DNA from: RGIG6353 sp045531285
GTDB taxonomy: Bacteria; Bacillota; Clostridia; Oscillospirales; SIG627
NCBI GenBank assembly: GCA_045531285.1
Contig: JAZSDT010000174.1
Span: 1-22,100, forward strand
Direction of reading: 5' to 3'
DNA length: 22,100 nucleotides
Part shown: piece by piece, positions 7,456 to 15,398 of the stretch
Numbering within the stretch: the stretch's first letter is position 1
How the letters are laid out: each line of letters begins with the position of its first letter
Made by a program: the position numbers and the translations under genes
Notes under the pieces: model-generated
Seen by the model: only the letters and a program-made list of their open reading frames with translations
What the model was told of the DNA's origin: nothing
Database searches by the model: none

Positions 7456-8811
7456 TTATTTTTCTAAATCTGCCAGGTTTATTACTTCTTCAAGTTTCAT
7501 AGAATTACTTGCCTTAAAGAGAACAGTGTCTCCTTCTTCAAGAAAGCTGCGAAGCTCTTTGGCAAGCTGTTGCTTGGTATCAAAATGTTTGCTGTTTGTA
7601 CCGCGCGAAATTGCTTCCTCATAGATATATGAAGCGGCATTTCCTACAGTAAACAGCATATCCGTATTGCATTCCGCAACCGTCACGCCAACACCTCTGT
7701 GTGCTTGTTCGGATATTTCACCAAGCTCAAGCATATCCGACAGTACGGCTACCCGCCTACCGTCGCATTTTAACTCGGATAGCAAACGAAGAGATGCCGT
7801 CATAGATTCGATTCCTGCGTTATAGCAATCCGCAATTACTCTGATTCCGTTTTTAAAATAAATATTCTGTCTCAAGCCTACGGACGTGTAATTCAAAAGT
7901 CCTTCTTGTATACGGTCATCACCTATACCTGCAAGCTGTCCTACAGCTATGGCAAACAGCGAATTTACAACGTTATGTCTGCCTGTGCATGGAAGAGTAA
8001 TTTTTGAAACCTTTCCAAAGGAATGGAGAGTATATTCCACACTGTTCTCGCCCATTTCTATACCGTCTGCCCAAACATCGCATTTATCGGTAAGCCCAAC
8101 CCTTATCACTCTGCCTTCAAAGGGAAGATTGTCAAGAAGAGGCTCGTCTCCGTTTATTATAATAGTACCGCTCTTTTTTAAGCCTGTGAGTATTTCAAGC
8201 TTTGCGTCTCTGATTCCCTCTCGGCTTCCAAGATTTTCTATGTGCGAATGCCCGATGTTAGTAATCAAAGCCACGTCCGAATCAACAAGTCCGGCTAAAT
8301 GCTCAAGCTCTCCCTTGTGGTTCATTCCCATTTCACACACAAGAGCCCTGTCGTCTTTTTCTACAGAAAGGAGTGTCAGCGGCACTCCTATGTGGTTGTT
8401 GAAATTGCCTTTTGTGTATGCTGTTTTATAGGTTGATGACAGGACGGATGACACCATTTCCTTTGTAGTGGTTTTTCCCACACTGCCTGTAAGTGATACT
8501 GTTATATCGGGTGAGATTATTTTCTTGGCGTAATACTCGGACAGTGCCGTAAGTGCCGCCAAAGAATCCTTAACAAGTATTATGGGATAGGACACCTGTG
8601 CTGTACGCTGAGCTATCGCCGCCCCTACCCTGCCGTCCAGCTCCGAAAGATAGTCGTTACCGTCGAAGCGTTCGCCCTTAAGTGCAACAAACAAGTCTCT
8701 TTTTTCTGCTTTTCTGCTGTCGGTACAAACCGACGAAACCATAACACTACCGTCACCGTAAAGCTGACCGCCTACTATTTCCGATATCTGTTTAGCGCTC
8801 AGTTCTGTCAT
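7456..8811 (-). CDS. murF: UDP-MurNAc-tripeptide D-alanyl-D-alanine ligase MurF
   Basis: ATP-dependent ligase adding D-Ala-D-Ala to UDP-MurNAc-tripeptide in the cytosol, completing the pentapeptide precursor. The 451-residue protein has the MurF N-terminal domain (DSRKAEKRDLFVALKGERFDG), a P-loop GSVGKTTTK at 109-117, a middle domain with the Mur-ligase sequence NHIGVPLTLL, and a C-terminal Mur ligase domain with VLSDMLELGE. Its ATG overlaps the murE stop by four bases (ATGA), with GAGG 7 bases upstream inside murE, indicating translational coupling. The length matches the family. Confidence 0.96.
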   Translation of the reverse strand: MTELSAKQISEIVGGQLYGDGSVMVSSVCTDSRKAEKRDLFVALKGERFDGNDYLSELDGRVGAAIAQRTAQVSYPIILVKDSLAALTALSEYYAKKIISPDITVSLTGSVGKTTTKEMVSSVLSSTYKTAYTKGNFNNHIGVPLTLLSVEKDDRALVCEMGMNHKGELEHLAGLVDSDVALITNIGHSHIENLGSREGIRDAKLEILTGLKKSGTIIINGDEPLLDNLPFEGRVIRVGLTDKCDVWADGIEMGENSVEYTLHSFGKVSKITLPCTGRHNVVNSLFAIAVGQLAGIGDDRIQEGLLNYTSVGLRQNIYFKNGIRVIADCYNAGIESMTASLRLLSELKCDGRRVAVLSDMLELGEISEQAHRGVGVTVAECNTDMLFTVGNAASYIYEEAISRGTNSKHFDTKQQLAKELRSFLEEGDTVLFKASNSMKLEEVINLADLEK

Positions 8812-10271
8812 TTTTTAACCTCGCTGTAGTACTCTTTAACTATTTCACGTTCGGAAAAATGATGCTTTCCGAATTGGTCTATCTCATATTCCTCGTGTCC
8901 CTTACCAAGACATAAGACAACGTCACCGCTTTGTGCCATATCCATCGCCTGATGAATTGCTTTGCGGCGATCCTTCTCCACAGAGTAGTTGTCTTTATCT
9001 ATGCCGGCAAGGATATCCTTGATTATATCTTCCGCTTTCTCGCTTCTGGAGTTATCAGAGGTCACTATTACAAAGTCAGACATATCCGTAGCAAGCTTAC
9101 CCATAATGGGACGCTTGGTTTTATCTCGGTCTCCTCCACAGCCAAACAGCGTAATTATTCGCCCCTCGACAAAGCCTTTGACGGTATTTATAACGTTTTC
9201 CATAGCATCGGGAGTATGGGCAAAATCAATTATAACGCTGTATGGTGCATCTATATCAACTCTGTCTATTCTTCCCTCTATTCGATAAGTGCTTTTGAAA
9301 CCTCTTATTATTGTATCACAGCCCAAACCCACAGTCAATGCCGCGGAGGCCGCCGCAAGAGAATTGTACACAGTGAATTTGCCGGGTATATCAACTCTGA
9401 CTCTGAAAATAAGTCCTTGTGTTAAAAGCTCATACTCTATTCCTATAGCGCCCTTGAGCTTGGTGTTCTTTGCTGTAAAGTCGCTTTCTATAGAGTCTAT
9501 TGAATACGTTTTCACCGGACATTTTGCAAGCTGTTTTATCTTATCGCACGCCTCGTCGTCACTGTTCAGAATTCCCACGTCACACATAGAGAACAGCTTT
9601 GCTTTTGCTTCCAGATAATTATCGAAACTCTTGTGGAAATCAAGGTGGTCTCTTGTAAGATTGGTAAACACTCCACAGGAGAAGTGCATACCGTAAATCT
9701 TGTCAAGAGCAAGAGCGTGGGAGGAAACCTCCATAATCAGCACGTCTGCCCCTTTATCACGCATAAGTGCCAGAAGTGACCAAAAGTTTTCCGAATCGGG
9801 AGTGGTGAGAAGATTGCCTTCAGATTCACTGTTGTACTCTTCGTTACCTATAAGGTACTTCATCGTTCCAATCAAACCAACCTTATATCCGGCAGCTTCA
9901 AAGATATTTTTGAGCATCATAGTGGTTGAGGTCTTTCCGTTAGTACCTGTTATGCCAACGGAGAACTTAAAGCTGTCCTGAGGCCTATCATAAAAGTTGG
10001 ACAGTAACAGTGACAGAGCCTTTCTGGGAGACTCCACGAGAATGTAGGGTATATCCTTGCTCGGTTCAGTATCTGTTACAATGCACGCAGCACCCATTTC
10101 AAGCGCCGACGGTATAAACTCGTTTCCGTCAAATCTCGCTCCCTTCAATGCTACGAAGATACAGCCTTTTTGGATTTTTTTGCTGTTCTGTGTTACTCCT
10201 GTAATATCCGCAGACAAGTCTGCGTTGATCTTCTTGACGTCGATACCTTGAAGTACCTTGTTAAGCTCCAT
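8808..10271 (-). CDS. murE: UDP-MurNAc-L-Ala-D-Glu ligase MurE, probably meso-diaminopimelate type
   Basis: ATP-dependent ligase that adds the third stem residue to UDP-MurNAc-dipeptide. The 487-residue protein has the P-loop GTNGKTS at 109-115, the DHLDFH motif, the EAKAKLF sequence with the lysine that is carbamoylated in Mur ligases, and the substrate-selecting motif DNSR at 406-409. The arginine in DNxR contacts meso-diaminopimelate in characterised enzymes, while lysine-adding enzymes lack it, so A1gamma-type peptidoglycan is inferred. Serine replaces the usual proline of DNPR. The ATG has AGGAGA 6-7 bases upstream and starts 9 bases after the pbpB stop. Confidence 0.96.
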   Translation of the reverse strand: MELNKVLQGIDVKKINADLSADITGVTQNSKKIQKGCIFVALKGARFDGNEFIPSALEMGAACIVTDTEPSKDIPYILVESPRKALSLLLSNFYDRPQDSFKFSVGITGTNGKTSTTMMLKNIFEAAGYKVGLIGTMKYLIGNEEYNSESEGNLLTTPDSENFWSLLALMRDKGADVLIMEVSSHALALDKIYGMHFSCGVFTNLTRDHLDFHKSFDNYLEAKAKLFSMCDVGILNSDDEACDKIKQLAKCPVKTYSIDSIESDFTAKNTKLKGAIGIEYELLTQGLIFRVRVDIPGKFTVYNSLAAASAALTVGLGCDTIIRGFKSTYRIEGRIDRVDIDAPYSVIIDFAHTPDAMENVINTVKGFVEGRIITLFGCGGDRDKTKRPIMGKLATDMSDFVIVTSDNSRSEKAEDIIKDILAGIDKDNYSVEKDRRKAIHQAMDMAQSGDVVLCLGKGHEEYEIDQFGKHHFSEREIVKEYYSEVKK

Positions 10272-10280
10272 AATCTTCTC

Positions 10281-12620
10281 CTAATCAGTAATATTTGAAT
10301 AGTTTCTGAAATCTACTGTTACTATTGTTCCCTTATCCACAGTTGTATTCGCTTCAACCGACTGTGTAACTGCAATTGCTCCATCCAGGTGATCGGGGCT
10401 TGTTCCGACAATAGTAATATTCAAGCCTGCATCCACTATCGTTTTGTTTGCAGCAGATGCCGTCATACCCACAACGTTTGGTACAAGCGTCTTTCCTGAC
10501 GTTACGTCATCGGTATAAAGAACTACCGTTCCTCCCTTTGCAAGAGCATCTCCCGCCTTTGGTACCTGTCTTATAACGGTAAGTCCGCTGCCTATAACCT
10601 TGTAATTGTAATCCGCCTTCAACAGTTTAGCCTGCGCATCGCTTACTGTGTTGTTAACGTAGCTTTCTACGTTGTAAGCAACCGTCTCCAATTCATCCTC
10701 ATCGTATTCGGGTTCAACACCAAGATAAGGAAGCGTTTCCGCCAGTATTCTTGATACTACAGGTGCGGCAACCGTACCGCCGTAATACGAACCCACAGGC
10801 TCGTCAACCAGTACCATTACTACAACCTTCGGGTCATCTGCAGGAGCAAAAGCCACGCAGGAGCTTATGTATTTCGTTTCTCCTGTTTGCGTACGGAGTG
10901 CTGTTTTAACCGTAGTACCTGTCTTTGCCGCTACTTTATATCCCTTAACGTATGCGTTTCTTGCCGAACCGCCGCTATTTACACCGCTTTCCATATATGA
11001 CACTATCTCGCGACTGGTCTCTTCCGATATAACCTGTCTTTTTGTGCTGTTGTCATAAGTGGAGAGAATATTTCCGTCTTCGTCGATAGTCGCCTTCATA
11101 ACGTGAGGAGTTCCAAGATATCCTCCGTTCGCTACGGTTGCCACAGCAGCCACGTGCTGTATGGGTGTAACCGTGAACGTCTGACCGAAGGCAGATACTG
11201 CAAGCTCTACCTGATTGAAACGTTCAAACCAGAGGCCCATTTTTTCTCCGGGAAGATCGATTCCTGTCTTTTCAGCATATCCGAAAGCTTTAAAGTATTT
11301 ATAAAATCTTGTAGGTCCCATTCTAAGACCCATTGTAACAAATACCGGGTTGCACGAATGCCACAGTGATTCTTCAAATGTCTGAATACCGTGACCTGAA
11401 AGAAGATGGCAATTGATTGGCTTGGGATATCCGTCTACCCTTATACTTCCCGTGCAGTTAAAGGTTTCGTTGTTTTTTACCAGCTTTTCTTCCACAGCAC
11501 TTGCTGCAACGATCATCTTGAACGTAGAACCCGGTTCATACGTATCTGTTATAAATCTGTTTTTCCAAAGTCCGTAAATGAGCTCATGAAATTTCTCGTT
11601 TTTTTCATCGTCTGTGCCAACGAACGAATCCAGCTTTGTCTGAGATGCACTGTCAAGAGTATAAGGATCGTTGCAGTCAAAGTCAGGAAGTGTCGCCATA
11701 CCGAGAATATCAAAGGTATCAACATCCATAACTATACCCATAACGCCCGACTCAGCCTGTGTATCCGCATAGCAAGTTTCCAAATTCTTTTCCAACATAC
11801 GCTGAATATTTGCATCAATGGTAAGCATTATATTAGTTCCGGGAGTTGCGGGAATATAGCTTTCGTATTTGTAGGGCATCTGGTCTCCTACACCGTTGAC
11901 AGCCTTTATTATTTTTCCGTTTACACCGGATAACGTTTCGTCGTAATATAGCTCCACTCCGGCAAGACCTGTATTGTCCGTACCTGTGAAGCCGAGAATG
12001 TGAGAGGCAAGACTGCCGTGAGGGTACGTACGTCTTGTGTCCTCCTCAAGATATATACAGGTAGAATAATGCTTATTTGAAATAAGGTCGCGAACCTTGT
12101 CGGCTGTGTTTTCAGGAACCTTTTTCTTTATGGTTTCATCCTTCCTGTTTGTCTTGGCTACCTTTTCCATTATCATCGCCTTATCGACCTCCAATATTGC
12201 GGAGAGCTCGTTGGCAATATCCTCACCTACCGTTATGGAAAGGTTGTCAAATTGTGAAGTCAGCTTAGCTTTTTCAAGCTCCTTGTCGCCGGCGTCACCC
12301 TTCATTTCATCTATGTACCCGTCAATGTAGTCCCTTACAGTCATTTGCGGAATATCGGCGGGAGAAATAAATATTCGTTCAACAGTAACACTTACCGCAA
12401 GTATATTCATATTGCGGTCGTATACCGTTCCTCTGTTTGCTTTTATCGAGGATTCTGTAACAGACTGAGCAATGGTTTTGTTTTGATACTCGTCATAAAG
12501 ATATATCGAATAGTACGCAAGTCTTCCTATAAGAACCAGTGCAGCAATCACACAAGCCCCGATAAGAATATTTGTTTTTTTGTTTATTTTTCGGCGCGAT
12601 GCCTGTACACGATATTTCAA
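10281..12620 (-). CDS. pbpB: Class B penicillin-binding protein with PASTA domains (FtsI/SpoVD-like)
   Basis: Septal D,D-transpeptidase that crosslinks peptidoglycan made by FtsW. After a short basic cytoplasmic tail comes one membrane anchor (ILIGACVIAALVLIGRLAYY), the PBP dimerisation domain (RGTVYDRNMNILA), then the transpeptidase domain with the active-site serine in STFK (Ser at about residue 365), SCN and KTGT. Two PASTA repeats occupy about the last 130 residues. Start choice: GAGGAGG lies 5 bases before a TTG at 12620, whereas the longer frame begins with a GTG at 12644 that has no Shine-Dalgarno. Two PASTA domains fit PbpB/FtsI; SpoVD usually has one. Either paralogue name is possible; cluster position favours the division enzyme. 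Confidence 0.94.
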   Translation of the reverse strand: MKYRVQASRRKINKKTNILIGACVIAALVLIGRLAYYSIYLYDEYQNKTIAQSVTESSIKANRGTVYDRNMNILAVSVTVERIFISPADIPQMTVRDYIDGYIDEMKGDAGDKELEKAKLTSQFDNLSITVGEDIANELSAILEVDKAMIMEKVAKTNRKDETIKKKVPENTADKVRDLISNKHYSTCIYLEEDTRRTYPHGSLASHILGFTGTDNTGLAGVELYYDETLSGVNGKIIKAVNGVGDQMPYKYESYIPATPGTNIMLTIDANIQRMLEKNLETCYADTQAESGVMGIVMDVDTFDILGMATLPDFDCNDPYTLDSASQTKLDSFVGTDDEKNEKFHELIYGLWKNRFITDTYEPGSTFKMIVAASAVEEKLVKNNETFNCTGSIRVDGYPKPINCHLLSGHGIQTFEESLWHSCNPVFVTMGLRMGPTRFYKYFKAFGYAEKTGIDLPGEKMGLWFERFNQVELAVSAFGQTFTVTPIQHVAAVATVANGGYLGTPHVMKATIDEDGNILSTYDNSTKRQVISEETSREIVSYMESGVNSGGSARNAYVKGYKVAAKTGTTVKTALRTQTGETKYISSCVAFAPADDPKVVVMVLVDEPVGSYYGGTVAAPVVSRILAETLPYLGVEPEYDEDELETVAYNVESYVNNTVSDAQAKLLKADYNYKVIGSGLTVIRQVPKAGDALAKGGTVVLYTDDVTSGKTLVPNVVGMTASAANKTIVDAGLNITIVGTSPDHLDGAIAVTQSVEANTTVDKGTIVTVDFRNYSNITD

Positions 12621-12659
12621 CTTTTCCTCCTCGACAAATTTCACACATTAATTTTAGGC

Positions 12660-12695
12660 AAAAAGAGTAAAGAGACGCTACTTCCCTTTACTCTT
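12660..12695 (-). terminator. Terminator-like hairpin between ftsL and pbpB
   Basis: AAGAGTAAAG (12663-12672) pairs with CTTTACTCTT (12686-12695): a 10-bp stem with a 13-base loop. On the minus strand the stem runs into TTTTTGCC. It lies 21 bases beyond the ftsL stop and about 40 bases before pbpB. The stem is AT-rich, so it may be partial (an attenuator) rather than a full stop, since pbpB and later genes need transcription. Confidence 0.6.
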
Positions 12696-12715
12696 ATTAC
12701 ATTACTATGTTTTCA

Positions 12716-13414
12716 CTAATTTATATATGATAAAAGATCGGAAACTACTCCCGCAAAACCGGACAAAAGTGCGCCGGGAGTTTCATCTTCAATGCTCGTT
12801 TCCATTATCTCTATGCTGTCCTCGGCATCCGGAGTAATGTATTCCTTAGGAAGCTGATCTGCATCTACCATGCCATATTTCTCTTTGGCTATGCGTTCTA
12901 TTTCTTCAAGATTATACTTACTCGCCTTCTGGGTCTGAAGAACCTTTTCCTGATTCTTCATTTCAGCAATCTGGTTGTTATAATCCGTAATGGTAGCATT
13001 AAGCTCGTCAAGCTCTATGTATAAATGGATAACGTAAAGTGACAACACTGTTATCGCAACAAGACAAAGAATTACTGAAATCGGAAAAGGAGTAACAGGC
13101 TTTTCTTTTCTGACACCGGAAACCTTTACCACTGTCTGTGTTCTTCTCTTCTTTGACACTTTCTTTGCCGAAGCTGCCACACCGCCGTTTTTAGCCTGAG
13201 CAGGAGTGGTTGCAAGGGCATTGTTCATTCTTGCTTTATTGTTCTGGGTATGATTTTGGGGCAAACGGTCACGTCCACCGTTTACTTCTCTGGGCTTCGC
13301 CTGTCTCTCGTAGCCCTGTTCGGCAAGATACTCGCCCGCCAAATTTCTATTGGTATCGGTAACTGTCTCTGTGTTTCTTTTTGCAGTTGTGTTCCCCGAC
13401 GTATATTCTGACAT
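12716..13414 (-). CDS. ftsL: FtsL-like cell division protein
   Basis: Small bitopic septum protein that links FtsQ and the FtsW-PBP pair. The 232-residue product is long for FtsL (about 100-120 in many bacteria). It has a low-complexity, polar and basic cytoplasmic N-terminus (1-108), a transmembrane helix (about 109-131), a coiled-coil stretch (about 132-165) and the FtsL-type sequence EIERIAKEKYGMV (171-183). An acidic tail with a weakly hydrophobic segment (about 214-230) follows. The ATG at 13414 is preceded by GAGAGG and begins 22 bases after rsmH. The frame continues upstream into rsmH with a TTG at 13495, but that start has no comparable ribosome binding site. Identity rests on position and architecture, since FtsL sequences are poorly conserved. 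Confidence 0.82.
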   Translation of the reverse strand: MSEYTSGNTTAKRNTETVTDTNRNLAGEYLAEQGYERQAKPREVNGGRDRLPQNHTQNNKARMNNALATTPAQAKNGGVAASAKKVSKKRRTQTVVKVSGVRKEKPVTPFPISVILCLVAITVLSLYVIHLYIELDELNATITDYNNQIAEMKNQEKVLQTQKASKYNLEEIERIAKEKYGMVDADQLPKEYITPDAEDSIEIMETSIEDETPGALLSGFAGVVSDLLSYIN

Positions 13415-13436
13415 TATTGTTGTTCCTCTCTCATTT

Positions 13437-14372
13437 TTATCCGAGCTTTTTTGCTCCTCTGAGTTTTGCGCTTCTTGAACGGTTGTTCTCATCAAGCTCT
13501 CCCATATCAGCCGTAACAGGCTTTCTGTTCAACAGCTCAAGCTGAGGCTTAAAACCGCAAACGCATACAGGAAAATTAGCAGGGCAAGTGCACCCTTTCA
13601 CCTTGGACTGAAAAACTTCCTTAACAGCTCTGTCCTCAAGCGAATGGAAGGTTATCACCGCAATCCGTCCGCCAGGAGCAAGACAGTCTACCATAGACTC
13701 TACCGCCCCCTTAAGCATCCCTATCTCATCATTGACCTCAATTCTGATCGCCTGAAACGTACGCCTTGCAGGATGCTTGTCTATCTGCGCCGCTTTAGGC
13801 ACAGCCGATTTTATTATGTCAACTAACTCAAACGTCGTTTCTATTTCTTTTTCTTCACGTCTTTGCACTATAGCTCTTGCTATACGTGAAGCAAATTTTT
13901 CTTCACCGTACTCAGATATTACTCTGAGCAGCTTCTGTTCGGAATACTCGTTAACAAGCTTTTTTGCAGTAAACGGATCCGCTCTGTTCATTCTCATATC
14001 CAGCTCAGCGTCCCAGTGATAAGAAAAGCCACGTTCCGCCGTATCAAGCTGATATGACGACACTCCCAAATCAGCCGTAATGCCGTCTACCTTGTCAATT
14101 CCCAGCTCGTCCAGTATGTATCTGATATTTTTAAAATTGTCATTTACAAAGGTTACTCTGTCACCATATTCAGACAGTCTCTTTTTTCCTGCCTCTATGG
14201 CATCTGTATCACGATCTATGCAGATAAGTCTGCCGCTTGTCAGCTTCTTTACAATTTCGCTTGAGTGCCCGCCACCACCCAAGGTGCAGTCAACGTATAT
14301 TCCGTCTCCGTGAACGTCAAGCATATCCACGGTCTCATGCAGCATAACGGAATAATGATTAAACTCTGCCAT
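13437..14372 (-). CDS. rsmH: 16S rRNA (cytosine1402-N4)-methyltransferase RsmH
   Basis: SAM-dependent methyltransferase (MraW) that modifies C1402 in the ribosomal P site. The 311-residue protein begins HYSVMLHETVDML, shows the SAM-binding loop DCTLGGGGHS near residues 28-37, the acidic DRDTDAI, and the family C-terminus RSRSAKLRGAKK. It also has a cysteine cluster CTCPANFPVCVC often seen in Firmicutes homologues. The ATG overlaps the mraZ stop by one base (TGATG), and only a weak GGA precedes it, so translation is likely coupled to mraZ. Standard second gene of the division cluster. Confidence 0.97.
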   Translation of the reverse strand: MAEFNHYSVMLHETVDMLDVHGDGIYVDCTLGGGGHSSEIVKKLTSGRLICIDRDTDAIEAGKKRLSEYGDRVTFVNDNFKNIRYILDELGIDKVDGITADLGVSSYQLDTAERGFSYHWDAELDMRMNRADPFTAKKLVNEYSEQKLLRVISEYGEEKFASRIARAIVQRREEKEIETTFELVDIIKSAVPKAAQIDKHPARRTFQAIRIEVNDEIGMLKGAVESMVDCLAPGGRIAVITFHSLEDRAVKEVFQSKVKGCTCPANFPVCVCGFKPQLELLNRKPVTADMGELDENNRSRSAKLRGAKKLG

Positions 14373-14791
14373 CAGAATCCAAATTCCATAAGAGTATCAA
14401 CCATTTCGTCAACACTCTGGGAATTCATATATTCTTCGTATCTTGCGGCATTCCATATTTCCGCATGGTCACCGTTTCCGATTATTGTAACTTCCTTTTC
14501 AAGTCTGGCATATTCTCTGAGAGGCTGAGTTATGAGCACTCTGCCCTGAGAATCAACGCTCGCCTCGATAGCGGTAGAAAAAACGAAGCGTCGAATGCCT
14601 CTTGCCTTCATTTCAGGCAATGCAGAAAGCTTAGAAACGTAGTTCTCCCACATTTCTTTAGAGTATATTGCAATACAGGGGTCCATGCTTTTGGCAAGAA
14701 CAAAGGTCTCGCCCAGCGAATCCTTGAGCTTCGACGGAATAAACACTCGTCCCTTTGCATCAAGATTGTATTCAAACTGGCCAAGAAGCAT
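14372..14791 (-). CDS. mraZ: Transcriptional regulator MraZ
   Basis: DNA-binding protein that controls the division and cell wall operon it heads; known MraZ proteins form rings and bind TGG-type direct repeats upstream of their own gene. The 139-residue protein has two SpoVT/AbrB-like halves: FEYNLDAKGRVFIPSKLKD near the N-terminus and IEASVDSQGRVLITQPLREYA in the second half, each with the DxxGR core. The ATG is preceded by AGGGGG about 8 bases upstream. Its own promoter and a candidate operator of three boxes lie directly upstream. It overlaps rsmH by one base. Confidence 0.97.
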   Translation of the reverse strand: MLLGQFEYNLDAKGRVFIPSKLKDSLGETFVLAKSMDPCIAIYSKEMWENYVSKLSALPEMKARGIRRFVFSTAIEASVDSQGRVLITQPLREYARLEKEVTIIGNGDHAEIWNAARYEEYMNSQSVDEMVDTLMEFGF

Positions 14792-14849
14792 TTGACGTCC
14801 CCCTTTCGCAACTTTTTAGGTAAATTTTGGGTATTTTGGATACATTTTG

Positions 14850-14877
14850 CTCCATTTAGTCCCACAATTCACCACCA
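14850..14877 (-). promoter_or_regulatory. Candidate MraZ operator: three TGG boxes at 10-base spacing
   Basis: On the minus strand TGGTG (14874-14870), TGGGA (14864-14860) and TGGAG (14854-14850) begin exactly 10 bases apart. A further TGG starts at 14877. They lie at and just after the predicted transcription start of mraZ. Known MraZ operators are direct repeats of TGGGN with about 5-base spacers, so position, spacing and sequence all fit autoregulation. Confidence 0.8.
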
Positions 14878-14885
14878 CTGCATAT

Positions 14886-14914
14886 ATTATATATCATACT
14901 TGAAGAAAATTCAA
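14886..14914 (-). promoter_or_regulatory. Sigma-A promoter of the mraZ-led division operon
   Basis: On the minus strand TTGAAT (14914-14909), a 17-base spacer and a consensus TATAAT (14891-14886). The predicted start is near 14879, giving a leader of about 88 bases. The -35 box begins only 8 bases beyond the coaD stop codon. Confidence 0.85.
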
Positions 14915-14918
14915 GTAT
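14896..14918. repeat. Inverted repeat covering the mraZ -35 box
   Basis: ATACTTGAA (14896-14904) and TTCAAGTAT (14910-14918) form a perfect 9-bp inverted repeat with a 5-base spacer. It spans the -35 element and part of the spacer. On the plus strand the stem is followed by TTTTTT, so it resembles an intrinsic terminator facing away from the operon. It may be an operator, or a stop for antisense transcription towards coaD. Confidence 0.6.
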
Positions 14919-14921
14919 TTT

Positions 14922-15398
14922 TTAAATATTTTTGTAGAAATTTTCAACTAATTTTTGTGCATTTTGTGGTATAATTTTTTTCCATTCACCACCGTCGGAA
15001 AGCAGCTGTCTAACCCTTGTAGAAGATACGTTGGCAAGCTCAGAATCTGCCAAAACAAAAAACGTCTCAACACCGGAGCGTTCAAAATTAAAATCAGCCA
15101 TCTTCTTTTCGTATTCAAAATCAACAGTGTTACGCACGCCTTTAAAGAGTACGGCATCCTTTTGTTCTTTTAAATACTCATAGAGCCAGCCCGTGTGAGA
15201 ATCCACGTTCACGTTGTTCATACCCTTAGTTGCCGCAAAAAGCATTTCAAGACGCTCTTCAAAGGTGAAGAGCGTCTCCTTATCAAAATTATGGCACAAC
15301 AAAACGGTTACGTTGGAAAACATCCTCGATGCTTTTTCAACAAGTGCAATATGTCCTATTGTAACGGGGTCAAAGCTACCCGGAATAATTGCTTTCAT
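14922..15398 (-). CDS. coaD: Phosphopantetheine adenylyltransferase
   Basis: Catalyses the penultimate step of coenzyme A synthesis, transferring AMP from ATP to 4'-phosphopantetheine. The 158-residue protein is the usual length, with the nucleotidyltransferase motif SFDPVTIGH at residues 8-16. VSSTRVRQLL in the C-terminal half is the equivalent of the ISSTxxR signature, and KGVRNTVDFEYE is the family substrate loop. The ATG overlaps the rsmD stop by one base (TAATG), with GGGAGA upstream. The rsmD-coaD pair is a common arrangement in Firmicutes. The stop codon lies directly before the mraZ promoter. Confidence 0.97.
   Translation of the reverse strand: MKAIIPGSFDPVTIGHIALVEKASRMFSNVTVLLCHNFDKETLFTFEERLEMLFAATKGMNNVNVDSHTGWLYEYLKEQKDAVLFKGVRNTVDFEYEKKMADFNFERSGVETFFVLADSELANVSSTRVRQLLSDGGEWKKIIPQNAQKLVENFYKNI

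Noticed and set aside
11406..11933. 175-codon open frame on the plus strand opposite pbpB
   Set aside because: Antisense to the transpeptidase domain, with cysteine-rich unnatural composition and no start signals.
13415..13495. N-terminal extension of ftsL from a TTG within rsmH
   Set aside because: The ATG at 13414 has a proper GAGAGG site just after the rsmH stop; the extension overlaps rsmH by about 59 bases without support.
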